Shown here: positions 1-7,141 of the stretch, piece after piece
How positions within the stretch are numbered: position 1 is the first letter of the stretch
Layout of the letters: each line of letters begins with the position of its first letter
NCBI GenBank assembly: GCA_021413595.1
Contig: JAIOQD010000193.1
Location: forward strand, 1 to 9,224
Direction: 5' to 3'
DNA length: 9,224 nt
Origin: Bacteroidota bacterium
GTDB lineage: Bacteria > Bacteroidota > Bacteroidia > 2-12-FULL-35-15
Notes under the pieces: model-generated
The model's input: only the letters and a program-made list of their open reading frames with translations
What the model was told of the DNA's origin: nothing
Databases searched by the model: none
Translations under genes and position numbers: made by a program

Positions 1-1028
1 ATTTATTGGGGAAATTTGGAGGACGTGAATATTGGGAATTTCCTGCTATTTTGGCAATCCCGGTAGCTATTTCATGGGTTTTATTTGCATTTAATTATTT
101 TATTAGTGTATTTAAAAAAATCGGATCATGGCCTGTATATCTATGGATGTGGGCCACGGGTATTTGTTTCTTTTTATTCACTTTTCTTGAATCCTATTTG
201 TGGGTATTTCCTTATTTCAGAGATAATCTTATCCGTGATCTAACTGTTCAATGGAAAGCTTATGGTGCATTAACAGGCTCCTGGAATATGTTGGTATATG
301 GTACCGCTATTTTTGTAATGGAACGCATAAAGGGAGATGAAACTGTTGCTAAGTCCAAATTAGCATTTTGGATGTACTTTTTAGGCCTTACAAACTTGCT
401 GTTCGGCTGGGCGCATCACATTTATATTGTTCCTACAGTGCCCTGGATACGATACCTTGCTTATGCGATCAGCATGACAGAATTGTTGATACTTGCAAGA
501 ATTATTTGGAACTGGAAAAGTTCCCTCGAACAGGCCAAAAAGGATTATTATTTTTTACCCTTTCGTTTTCTTGTCGCATCTGATATTTGGATATTTTTAA
601 ATTTAATTATAGCTCTCCTAATTTCTATTCCTGCTGTTAATGTTTATACTCATGGCACTCATATTACTGTTGCACATGCTATGGGAAGTGCCATTGGCAT
701 CAACACTATGATTTTACTATCATCCGTATTATTTATTATTAATGATGTTACCAAATTTACTTTTTCTAAAATTCAAAAAAACATTATTCGGGCAGGATTT
801 TGGCTCACAAATATCTCTCTTCTTGCCTTCTTAACCTTCCTGACAATTGCTGGAGCTGAAAAAGGAATTTTAGTGATTGAAAATAAACTTTCATTCTATG
901 CAATTATGCAAAAGATATCTCCCTATCTGGTATCTTTTGCATGGTCAGGTTTGGGTATTTTCATTGGTTTGATAATGACAACCCTTCCCCCTCTTATAGC
1001 AATTTTCGAATACTTAAAAAAGAAATAA
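1..1028 (+). CDS. NorB-like heme-copper oxidase subunit I, 5' partial
   Basis: Integral membrane catalytic subunit related to nitric oxide reductase NorB and cbb3-type oxidase subunit I. The reading frame is open to the window edge. The TTG at 6 is only the first possible start, and the true start lies upstream. About 340 residues with roughly nine hydrophobic segments are visible. Counting from the TTG codon, the signature features are GREYWEFP (7-14), GWAHHIY with the metal-ligand pair H137-H138, and YTHGTHITVAH (214-224) with H224 at the high-spin heme ligand position. Spacing matches Pseudomonas NorB (H207, H258/H259, H347), implying that about 120 N-terminal residues are missing, including the first low-spin heme ligand. 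The third FeB histidine position is Y86, the two NorB glutamates (211 and 215) are T90 and N94, and the second low-spin heme ligand is M226. I infer a diverged NO reductase-type enzyme; family membership is firmer than the reaction. Proline dehydrogenase begins 41 bp downstream without a visible terminator. Confidence 0.8.
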   Translation, partial: LLGKFGGREYWEFPAILAIPVAISWVLFAFNYFISVFKKIGSWPVYLWMWATGICFFLFTFLESYLWVFPYFRDNLIRDLTVQWKAYGALTGSWNMLVYGTAIFVMERIKGDETVAKSKLAFWMYFLGLTNLLFGWAHHIYIVPTVPWIRYLAYAISMTELLILARIIWNWKSSLEQAKKDYYFLPFRFLVASDIWIFLNLIIALLISIPAVNVYTHGTHITVAHAMGSAIGINTMILLSSVLFIINDVTKFTFSKIQKNIIRAGFWLTNISLLAFLTFLTIAGAEKGILVIENKLSFYAIMQKISPYLVSFAWSGLGIFIGLIMTTLPPLIAIFEYLKKK

Positions 1029-1069
1029 ATACAGATTCTTTTTACTCTTAACTCATTAACTAAATCACA

Positions 1070-2269
1070 ATGTCAAACTCCGAAGTTTCATTTGAAAACA
1101 CAGAAAAAGCTTTTATAACTAAAGACAACCAGGAGTTGAAACATTCACTTTGGCTGTTTAAGCTAATGGGTAACCCTACACTGGTAAAAATATTTTCAAA
1201 GCTTATTATTTTCGCAATAAAAATAGGTCTTCCTGTAAGATTACCAATTAAGCTAACCATTTTTAAACAATTTTGCGGTGGAGAATCTATTGAAGAAAGC
1301 AAACATATTGTCAATAAACTGAATGTATCAAATATTGGATCTATTCTAGATTATTCTGTTGAAGGAAAAGAGAACGAAAATGATTTTTGTAATACAAAAG
1401 ATGAAATTTTAAAAATTATAAAAGTTGCTGAAAATAATCCTGCAATACCATATACCAGTCTTAAAATAACGGGGATCGCCCGTTTATCTTTATTAGAAAA
1501 ATTAAACTCCAAACAAGAATTAAATAAGGAAGAAATACTTGAATTTCAAAAGGTAAGAGAAAGACTGATAGAGATTTGTAATAGCGCTTCCTCTTCAGGT
1601 GTCCCCATTTATTTTGATGCTGAAGAAAGTTGGATACAGGATGCGATTGATACCTTAGCAGAAGAAATGATGGAGATCAATAATAAAAAAACGGCTATTG
1701 TACTCACCACCCTCCAAATGTATCGTTGGGATCGGATCGATTATCTTAAAGGATTGCTTCAAAAGGCACAAGATAAAAAATTCAGTATTGGAATTAAACT
1801 CGTTCGTGGAGCATATATGGAAAAGGAAAATCTCCGTGCTTCGCAATTGGGATATAAATCACCCATACAATCAAATAAAGAAAACACAGATATTGACTTT
1901 GACAAGGCTGTAGATATCTGTCTTGAAAACATTGATATTGTAACATTATGTGCAGGCACACACAATGAAGCGAGTACTATGCATCTGATAAATAAAATGG
2001 CTGAATTGAAAATTTCCAATGATCATCCACATGTTTATTTTTCTCAACTCTATGGAATGAGCGATCATATTACATATAATCTGGCTGATGCAGGTTATAA
2101 TGTTACTAAGTATCTTCCTTACGGTCCCGTTAAATCTGTTATGCCTTATTTAATCAGAAGAGCTGAAGAAAACACTGGTATTTCAGGTCAGATGGGAAGA
2201 GAATTGAAATTGATAATTGAAGAAAAAAGCAGAAGGCAAAACTCAAAATTACTTTCTGCTGCCAAATAA
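1070..2269 (+). CDS. Proline dehydrogenase, monofunctional
   Basis: FAD-dependent proline dehydrogenase (PRODH domain), oxidising L-proline to pyrroline-5-carboxylate in proline catabolism and passing electrons to quinone. The protein has 399 residues, typical of a stand-alone enzyme. It is not fused to an aldehyde dehydrogenase as PutA is. Barrel motifs appear in order: LDYSVEGK (93-100), KITGIA (132-137), DAEESWIQDAID (183-194), QMYR (216-219), IKLVRGAYMEKE (241-252), AGTHN (295-299), QLYGM (326-330) and YLPYGPV (348-354). PYLIRRAEEN (359-368) contains Y360, R363 and R364, which match the substrate-binding Tyr552/Arg555/Arg556 of E. coli PutA. The ATG at 1070 gives the normal N-terminal extension; no Shine-Dalgarno is seen, as usual in Bacteroidota. 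It may be co-transcribed with the upstream oxidase gene, but no functional link is evident. The pyrroline-5-carboxylate dehydrogenase partner is not in this window. Confidence 0.95.
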   Translation: MSNSEVSFENTEKAFITKDNQELKHSLWLFKLMGNPTLVKIFSKLIIFAIKIGLPVRLPIKLTIFKQFCGGESIEESKHIVNKLNVSNIGSILDYSVEGKENENDFCNTKDEILKIIKVAENNPAIPYTSLKITGIARLSLLEKLNSKQELNKEEILEFQKVRERLIEICNSASSSGVPIYFDAEESWIQDAIDTLAEEMMEINNKKTAIVLTTLQMYRWDRIDYLKGLLQKAQDKKFSIGIKLVRGAYMEKENLRASQLGYKSPIQSNKENTDIDFDKAVDICLENIDIVTLCAGTHNEASTMHLINKMAELKISNDHPHVYFSQLYGMSDHITYNLADAGYNVTKYLPYGPVKSVMPYLIRRAEENTGISGQMGRELKLIIEEKSRRQNSKLLSAAK

Positions 2270-2312
2270 TATAATTGAATTAGTCAATAGCTTATAATAT
2301 ATTTAATGTGAA

Positions 2313-2368
2313 CTCAGGCTAAACCCTGCGAACCAGATAAACTTAGATAAGTATATGGGCTGCCCCAT
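2313..2368 (+). promoter_or_regulatory. Degenerate TPP-riboswitch-like segment
   Basis: ACCCTGCGAACCAGAT (2323-2338) differs by one base from the ACCCTGCGAACCTGAT form of the TPP (thi-box) riboswitch. A GGG follows exactly 30 nt after ACCC, the same spacing as in E. coli thiM. In between is a small hairpin, ACTT/AAGT (2341-2352), at the P5 position. Against a functional aptamer, the CTGAGA element is missing or reduced to GGCTAAA, the P5 bases are not conserved, no 5' strand of the outer helix is seen, and no thiamine gene follows. A competing hairpin, ATGGG-CTGC-CCCAT (2355-2368), would hold the GGG strand and the ATG of the small ORF. It is most likely a decayed riboswitch or chance similarity. 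Confidence 0.25.
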
Positions 2369-2456
2369 GTGCACCATTCAACAAGCCTTCTGGGGATCAG
2401 CAGCTTTCTTATCAATTTCAATACTTTTCCCCGCTTCTTATTGTATCAATTTCTAA
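2355..2456 (+). CDS. Small ORF, 33-residue hydrophobic Cys-containing peptide
   Basis: The ATG at 2355 opens a 33-codon frame ending at TAA 2454-2456. The frame has no stop back to 2307, but ATG 2355 is the only canonical start. The peptide begins MGCPMCTIQQ, with a CxxC pair (C3, C6), and continues as a hydrophobic stretch (about residues 11-29) that could span a membrane. I do not recognise it. Its start codon lies inside the hairpin described for the riboswitch-like segment. No ribosome-binding site or promoter is obvious. It could be a real small membrane protein, the stub of a decayed gene, or chance. Confidence 0.2.
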   Translation: MGCPMCTIQQAFWGSAAFLSISILFPASYCINF

Positions 2457-2679
2457 CATTTTTAATTCATTTCAAGAACTTAAAGTTCAAAAAAAACATT
2501 TTATTTCTCTGTGGTTCTATGAATTTAGTCAGTTCATATACCTAAGAGTGCCTTAGTTCTCAGCACGTTTAAAAGCACTAAAACACTCCTGTTTCCTATA
2601 AATAAATTCTATCAGATAAAATTTGAACAAGACGAAAAAAAACACTTTTATCACCGAGATAGATTTACAAATCACAGTT

Positions 2680-2890
2680 TTAACCCAAATTACGCATTAG
2701 GCATAAAAAAATATTCCAAGAATCTTCTAAATTCCTTTTTTAATAGGTGATTTGAAAGATTTACTCTTGAAAAATTCTTAATGCTAGCATTAGAAATTTC
2801 CACTCAAACATTTAATTACATTCTAATATTGACAGCATTTGTAGCCCGAATTCCATTTATAAAATTACTCAATGTGTAATTTGTGCTTAA
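2680..2890. repeat. MITE-like structure with inverted ends and central palindrome
   Basis: CAAATTACGCATT (2686-2698) and the complement of AATGTGTAATTTG (2871-2883) match at 12 of 13 bases. Both ends are bordered by TTAA (2680-2683 and 2887-2890), which could be a target-site duplication. The structure's midpoint (about 2785) coincides within one base with a perfect 14-bp palindrome, TAATGCTAGCATTA (2779-2792), whose arms extend imperfectly through AT-rich sequence. No transposase is encoded. This would suit a short non-autonomous element or decayed IS ends, but AT-rich DNA makes partial matches common, so the call is tentative. Confidence 0.3.
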
Positions 2891-2932
2891 TTAAATTTCT
2901 ACATATAGATCATGAGCCTGGTCAGCTTAAAA

Positions 2933-2948
2933 TATGATGAATATCATA
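2933..2948. promoter_or_regulatory. FNR/CRP-type palindrome upstream of nrdJ
   Basis: TATGAT-GAAT-ATCATA is a perfect 6-bp inverted repeat with a 4-nt spacer. Its core, TGATnnnnATCA, equals the core of the FNR-family operator TTGATnnnnATCAA. It lies about 147 bp before the nrdJ start, and no gene intervenes. An oxygen- or NO-sensing Crp/Fnr regulator controlling an oxygen-independent reductase would make sense, but this is a single site with only the core matching. Confidence 0.3.
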
Positions 2949-3063
2949 AAAAAAGCATGATAAAAGAGAATATGTTTAAAAGTCGAATCAAATGTTAAGA
3001 AATAGAAAATATAAAACTGAATTAACAATCCTAAATTGCAGTCGAATTATTTCCCTGAAAAGT

Positions 3064-3075
3064 AAAAAAAAAAAA
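3064..3075 (+). repeat. A12 homopolymer tract in the nrdJ leader
   Basis: Twelve consecutive A residues lie 20 bp before the nrdJ ATG, within an A-rich leader with no Shine-Dalgarno. A-rich leaders are common in Bacteroidota and probably aid initiation. A tract this long can also vary in length between cells or be misread in sequencing. Confidence 0.6.
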
Positions 3076-3094
3076 TCTTAAAAATATATAACAG

Positions 3095-5665
3095 ATGTTA
3101 ACTTTAGAATTCCCTAAAAAGTCCGTAGAAAGAGACGCGCAGACGTTTTCTTATAACGAAGTGTTTGAAAAATGCCTCGTGTATTTTCATGGTGATGAGC
3201 TTGCTGCCTCAACTTGGATGAATAAATATGCTATGAAAGATTTGAACAAAAACTTCCTTGAACTTACTCCAAATGACATGCATTTGCGTATGGCAAAAGA
3301 ATTTGCGCGAATTGAATTGGATTACAAAACAAAGTCACACCTGAATGGTAGTTTTAAATTACTTTCAAAGTATGGACAAGAAAGAGAGTTGCTTGATGAG
3401 AAAAAAATCTTTCAATATTTCAAAGATTTCAAATACATCATACCTCAGGGAAGCGTAATGTCAACGTTAGGGAATCCGCACATAATTGCTTCACTGTCCA
3501 ACTGCATTGTACTTCCCGAAATATATGATTCTTATGGAGGGATTTCTTATACTGATCAACAATTAGCACAACTCTTCAAAAGAAGATGTGGTGTTGGAAT
3601 AGATATTTCCACATTAAGACCATCCGGTATGTCTGTTTCCAATGCTGCAGGAACTACAACAGGAGCCGTCTCTTTCATGGAACGATTCTCAAACACAACA
3701 CGTGAAGTGGCTCAAAACGGAAGAAGAGGAGCTCTTATGATCACCATTGATATTGCACATCCTGATGTAGAGCAATTCATTACTGTGAAGCAAGACCTAT
3801 CAAAAATTACCGGGGCAAATATTTCTATTCGTCTTTCTGATGAGTTTATGAATGCAGTTGCAAATGATACTGATTATACATTGCGCTGGCCTATCGATTC
3901 CACTAAACCAAAATTTTCAAAAGTTGTTAAAGCTCAAGAATTATGGAATACAATTGTTAAATGTGCACATACAAGTGCTGAACCTGGTTTAATATTTTGG
4001 GACAGGCAACATTATTATTCAACATCATCTGTATATCCTGGATTTAAGAATGTTTCCACAAACCCTTGTTCAGAAATTGCTATGCAGGGAGGTGACAGTT
4101 GCAGACTTATTGCTCTTAATTTATTTAATTTCATCGACAAACCATTTACTAAAGAAGCTAAATTTAAGTACAAAGAATTTCATGAAGTAACCTATGAAGC
4201 CCAACGCTTGATGGATGACCTTGTAGACCTTGAACTGGAGGCTATCGAAAAAATATTGGCCAAAATAGAGAGCGATCCTGAACCAGATTATATCAAAGAA
4301 GTGGAAGTAAGTACATGGAAGCTTCTCTACAATGCCGGTAAAAAAGGAAGAAGAACTGGATTAGGCTTCACTGCGCTTGGTGATATGCTTGCCGGATTGG
4401 GCTTAAAATTTGATTCGAAAGAAGCAATTGAAGAAGTAGAAAAAATAATGAAAACAAAATGTGAAGCTGAATTTGATAGCTCCATAGATATGTCTCTTGA
4501 ACGCGGCAAATTCGCTGATTTTGATCCCGCAATAGAAAATACATCTGAGTACATTCAAATGTTAGAAAAAGAATTGCCACATGTATATTCACGCATGATG
4601 AATCTTGGCAGAAGAAATATTTCCATCAGCACTGTTGCACCTACCGGTACCCTAAGTATGTTGGCACAAACATCTTCAGGATTGGAGCCTGTATTTATGT
4701 TGTCGTATAAACGCAGAAGAAAAGTAAATTTGAATGATAAGAACCAACGTGTTGATTTTGTTGATCCAATGGGTGATTCATGGCAGGAATTTACTGTATA
4801 TCACCATAAATTAAAATTATGGATGGAAACAACTGGTGAAACTGACATTTCAAAAAGTCCATACCACGGCTCAACAGCCCCCGAGATTGACTGGGAAAAA
4901 CGAATTGAATTACAAGCTGTTGTTCAAAAATACACTACCCATTCACTTAGTTCCACTATTAATCTTCCAAATGATGTATCGGTTGATATGGTTGGGCAGA
5001 TCTATTTGGAAGCTTGGAAAAGCGGATTAAAAGGAATCACCGTTTATCGTGATGGTTCAAGAACAGGAGTATTGGTTTCTACCGAAACAAAATCAGAATC
5101 AAAGGACATCAAAGAAACTCAACCTCCAAAACGACCTAAAACATTGGAAGCAGAAGTAGTACGTTTTATGAATCATGATGAAAAATGGATAGCAGTAGTT
5201 GGCATATTAAAAGGAAAACCCTATGAAGTATTTACAGGTCGTGCAGAAGATTCTTTAAGTATTCCTAAATGGGTTGAAAAAGGTTGGGTAATTAAAAATG
5301 TTTCTGAAGATTCACGCAAACGTTATGATTTCCGGTTCATGGACAAAGATGGCTACAAAGTGACTATAGAAGGACTTTCCAGATCATTTAACAAAGAATA
5401 CTGGAACTATGCAAAATTGATTTCAGGGGTATTGCGTCATGGAATGCCTTTGCCACATGTAGTTTCGCTCATTGGCAACCTTAATCTTCATAAAGATAGT
5501 ATCAATACTTGGAAAACCGGAGTGGAACGTGCACTCAAAAAATATATTCCGGATGGAACACAAGCTGTAGACCGCAAATGTGCGGAATGTGGAAGTCCTG
5601 ATGGATTGATATATGAAGAAGGATGCATCAAGTGTAAAAACTGCGGAAACTCCAAATGCGGTTAA
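3095..5665 (+). CDS. nrdJ: Adenosylcobalamin-dependent class II ribonucleotide reductase
   Basis: Reduces ribonucleotides to deoxyribonucleotides for DNA synthesis, using coenzyme B12 to generate the thiyl radical, so it needs neither oxygen nor a NrdB subunit. It is a cytosolic protein of 856 residues, full length for this family. There is no N-terminal ATP-cone; the protein opens directly with the class II-type region. NPCSE (323-327) places the radical cysteine at C325 with N323 and E327. The redox pair is C137 (SNC) and C336 (DSC), and the C325-to-C336 spacing of 11 matches the Thermotoga enzyme. Other motifs are GTTTGAVSFMERFSNTTREV (186-205), RRGALM (210-215) and APTGT (515-519). The C-terminal tail has C829, C832, C844, C847, C850 and C855, a zinc-ribbon-like, redox-active tail typical of the family. 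ATG 3095 follows an A-rich leader. The gene appears monocistronic, ending in a strong hairpin terminator, and no nrdA/nrdB gene is nearby. Confidence 0.96.
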   Translation: MLTLEFPKKSVERDAQTFSYNEVFEKCLVYFHGDELAASTWMNKYAMKDLNKNFLELTPNDMHLRMAKEFARIELDYKTKSHLNGSFKLLSKYGQERELLDEKKIFQYFKDFKYIIPQGSVMSTLGNPHIIASLSNCIVLPEIYDSYGGISYTDQQLAQLFKRRCGVGIDISTLRPSGMSVSNAAGTTTGAVSFMERFSNTTREVAQNGRRGALMITIDIAHPDVEQFITVKQDLSKITGANISIRLSDEFMNAVANDTDYTLRWPIDSTKPKFSKVVKAQELWNTIVKCAHTSAEPGLIFWDRQHYYSTSSVYPGFKNVSTNPCSEIAMQGGDSCRLIALNLFNFIDKPFTKEAKFKYKEFHEVTYEAQRLMDDLVDLELEAIEKILAKIESDPEPDYIKEVEVSTWKLLYNAGKKGRRTGLGFTALGDMLAGLGLKFDSKEAIEEVEKIMKTKCEAEFDSSIDMSLERGKFADFDPAIENTSEYIQMLEKELPHVYSRMMNLGRRNISISTVAPTGTLSMLAQTSSGLEPVFMLSYKRRRKVNLNDKNQRVDFVDPMGDSWQEFTVYHHKLKLWMETTGETDISKSPYHGSTAPEIDWEKRIELQAVVQKYTTHSLSSTINLPNDVSVDMVGQIYLEAWKSGLKGITVYRDGSRTGVLVSTETKSESKDIKETQPPKRPKTLEAEVVRFMNHDEKWIAVVGILKGKPYEVFTGRAEDSLSIPKWVEKGWVIKNVSEDSRKRYDFRFMDKDGYKVTIEGLSRSFNKEYWNYAKLISGVLRHGMPLPHVVSLIGNLNLHKDSINTWKTGVERALKKYIPDGTQAVDRKCAECGSPDGLIYEEGCIKCKNCGNSKCG

Positions 5666-5709
5666 TAGCAGGTCAATAGAGATATTCCTGTTTTGTGAAT
5701 ATCAACAAT

Positions 5710-5774
5710 AAAAACTCCACAAGAAGTACAGATTAAAAATTATTTTATCTGCTCTTCTTGTGGAGTTTTTTTTT
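5710..5774 (+). terminator. Intrinsic terminator after nrdJ
   Basis: AAAAACTCCACAAGAAG (5710-5726) pairs perfectly over 17 bp with CTTCTTGTGGAGTTTTT (5754-5770). Inner pairing AGAT...ATCT extends the stem, and a run of nine T (5766-5774) follows. It lies 45 bp after the nrdJ stop. The complementary strand also ends in a T-rich stretch, so it could work weakly in both directions. Confidence 0.9.
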
Positions 5775-5838
5775 CTATATAAGGCTTTTCGCTATTTTTT
5801 CTATGTTTAAAATCATATTTTCTCTCTTAGATTTATAG

Positions 5839-5846
5839 TACCTTTA
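5839..5846 (+). promoter_or_regulatory. Possible -7 element of the lipoprotein gene
   Basis: TACCTTTA (5839-5846) fits the Bacteroidota -7 element TAnnTTTG at seven of eight positions and shares GTACCTTT with the better promoter at 7081. No clear TTTG -33 box is seen. Its closeness to ATG 5854 would give a leaderless or nearly leaderless transcript. Confidence 0.3.
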
Positions 5847-5853
5847 AAATATA

Positions 5854-7022
5854 ATGAAAAAAAATAGCATATTTTTAATTGCAGTGATGCTACTCTCCTT
5901 TTCTTGCTCAAAAGATAAGGGGAATCCTGCTTATGAAGGATATCCAAAAGAGGTTGGTGAGATCATTATTAACAAATGTGGTGTGAGTGGCTGCCATAAT
6001 TCTGCTAGCGCTGAGGCTTGTGCCAGTCTCGATTTATCATCATGGGAAAGTATGTTCAGAGGAAGTAGAAATAATTCTTCTGTAATACCTTATCGTTCCG
6101 ATCACAGTTTTTTAATGTTTTCCATAAACACCTTCAATGACCTTGGACCACAGATGAATCCTGGTATGCCTTTAAACAAAACACCATTGAACAGGAATGA
6201 AGTAAATGTAATAAGGGATTGGATAAACCATGGAGCTCCAAACAATCAAGGTGAGATCAAATTCTCTGATAACAATAAACGAAAAATCTATGTTGTTAAT
6301 CAGGGCTGTGATTTTATTTCTGTTTTTGATGGAGAAACAAAATTGATCTCTCGCACTTTTGATGTTGGGAATAGTCCAAATACAGAAGCCCCACATGATA
6401 TGATGGTTTCACCCGATGGCCAATATATTTATGTATCATTTTACGCAAGTAATCTTTTTCAGAAATTCAGAACCAGTGATAATGTAAAAGTTGGAGAATT
6501 AATTTTACCAGATATAAGCTGGCATACAATAGATATATCGGGGGATTCAAAAATTGCTGTCACCACCCATCTTGATGCAAATGGAAAAATGGCGATAATC
6601 GATTTGGTGAATATGAGTATTATAGTAACCTATCAAGGCGGAGGATTGTTCATTTACCCTCATGGTTGCGCATTAAACTATGACGGAAGTTTGGTTTATA
6701 CTACTTCGCAACAGGGGGATTTTATTTATAAAGTAAACCTGTCCGACCCTGTGTGGATGTTATAAATTACAGTACTTTCCAAAAGATAAAAAGCATATTT
6801 ACAGGGCATGAGCCAAGAGGGATTAGCATTGATGAAGAAGGCCACTGCGTGTGGGTTGCCAACCGAAACATTTCCCCAACTGGCTGGGCGCCTCACCATA
6901 CAACTGTTTGTCAAGGGAAAAGTGGTAATGTTACTATAATTGATATGAATACCTTAGAGCTACTTCCAGAATGGGAGGCCGAAGTTTCTGTGGATCCGTA
7001 TTGCGTTTCCATAAAAAAATAA
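5854..7022 (+). pseudogene. Cytochrome c/beta-propeller lipoprotein, interrupted by a frameshift
   Basis: Likely outer-membrane or periplasmic electron-transfer or sensor lipoprotein. The first frame (5854-6765, 303 residues) has a lipoprotein signal ending at C18, followed by SKDK, which partly resembles Bacteroidota surface-export signals. A small cytochrome c domain covers about 25-130, with heme motif KCGVSGCH (C42-x4-C47-H48) rather than CxxCH, a candidate axial Met at M101 or M105, and closing RDWINHGAP (121-129). YVTN-type propeller blades start near 143 (KIYVVNQG, with SPDGQYIYV at 186-194). The frame ends abruptly at TAA 6763. The propeller continues in another frame (6753-7022, 89 residues). 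Removing one TG from CTGTGTGG (6749-6756) gives a continuous 388-residue protein reading NLSDPVDVINYST across the join. The break may be a real mutation, slippage or a sequencing error. The exact partner is unknown; similar domain pairs occur in anaerobic respiratory loci. Confidence 0.85.
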
Positions 7023-7080
7023 ATGAATGACACTGAAAATCTAATTATGATTTGCATCATATTTTCATATACGCATCCTT

Positions 7081-7089
7081 GTACCTTTG
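7081..7089 (+). promoter_or_regulatory. Promoter of the 604-residue gene
   Basis: TACCTTTG (7082-7089) is a perfect match to the Bacteroidota primary-sigma -7 element TAnnTTTG. A TTTG lies at 7051-7054, but its 27-bp separation is longer than the usual spacing, so the -33 box is weak. Transcription would start near 7096, leaving a leader of about 45 nt that carries the hairpin at 7103-7123. Confidence 0.5.
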
Positions 7090-7102
7090 TATTTGCATAG
7101 GA

Positions 7103-7123
7103 GATCTAAAATTATTTTAGATC
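7103..7123 (+). other. Perfect hairpin between the promoter and ATG 7142
   Basis: GATCTAAAAT-T-ATTTTAGATC is a perfect 21-nt inverted repeat followed by CTTTTAAAAA. It lies 80 bp after the lipoprotein gene stop and 18 bp before ATG 7142. It could be a weak terminator for the upstream gene, an operator, or a 5'-leader hairpin stabilising the next transcript. The T-run is short (four), so strong termination is unlikely. Confidence 0.45.
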
Positions 7124-7141
7124 CTTTTAAAAATTCAAAAA

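Larger units (their letters stand above)
2270..3094. other. 825-bp intergenic region with several weak signals
   Basis: No ORF longer than about 60 codons reads through this AT-rich stretch. From left to right it holds a TPP-riboswitch-like segment overlapping a 33-codon ORF (about 2313-2456), a 13-nt inverted repeat GAACTT-A-AAGTTC (2476-2488), a MITE-like inverted-repeat structure (2680-2890), an FNR-like palindrome (2933-2948) and an A12 tract (3064-3075) just before nrdJ. I found no convincing terminator after proline dehydrogenase and no good TAnnTTTG promoter for nrdJ. I saw neither a cobalamin riboswitch nor a NrdR box, although the next gene is a B12-dependent ribonucleotide reductase. 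The mixture suggests a site of past insertion and decay. Confidence 0.6.

Noticed and set aside
1..8. TTG at position 6 as the true start of the NorB-like gene
   Set aside because: The frame is open upstream to the edge, and NorB spacing implies about 120 missing residues including an essential transmembrane part.
4327..4592. Minus-strand open frames within nrdJ
   Set aside because: Shadows of a strongly conserved coding sequence on the + strand.
6753..7022. Independent 89-residue gene starting at GTG 6753
   Set aside because: Its sequence continues the beta-propeller of the preceding frame and has no own signal or promoter. It is the 3' part of a frameshifted gene.
7103..7128. Strong terminator of the lipoprotein gene
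   Set aside because: The stem is almost all A-T with only four T after it, and it follows a good promoter, so I list it only as a hairpin.
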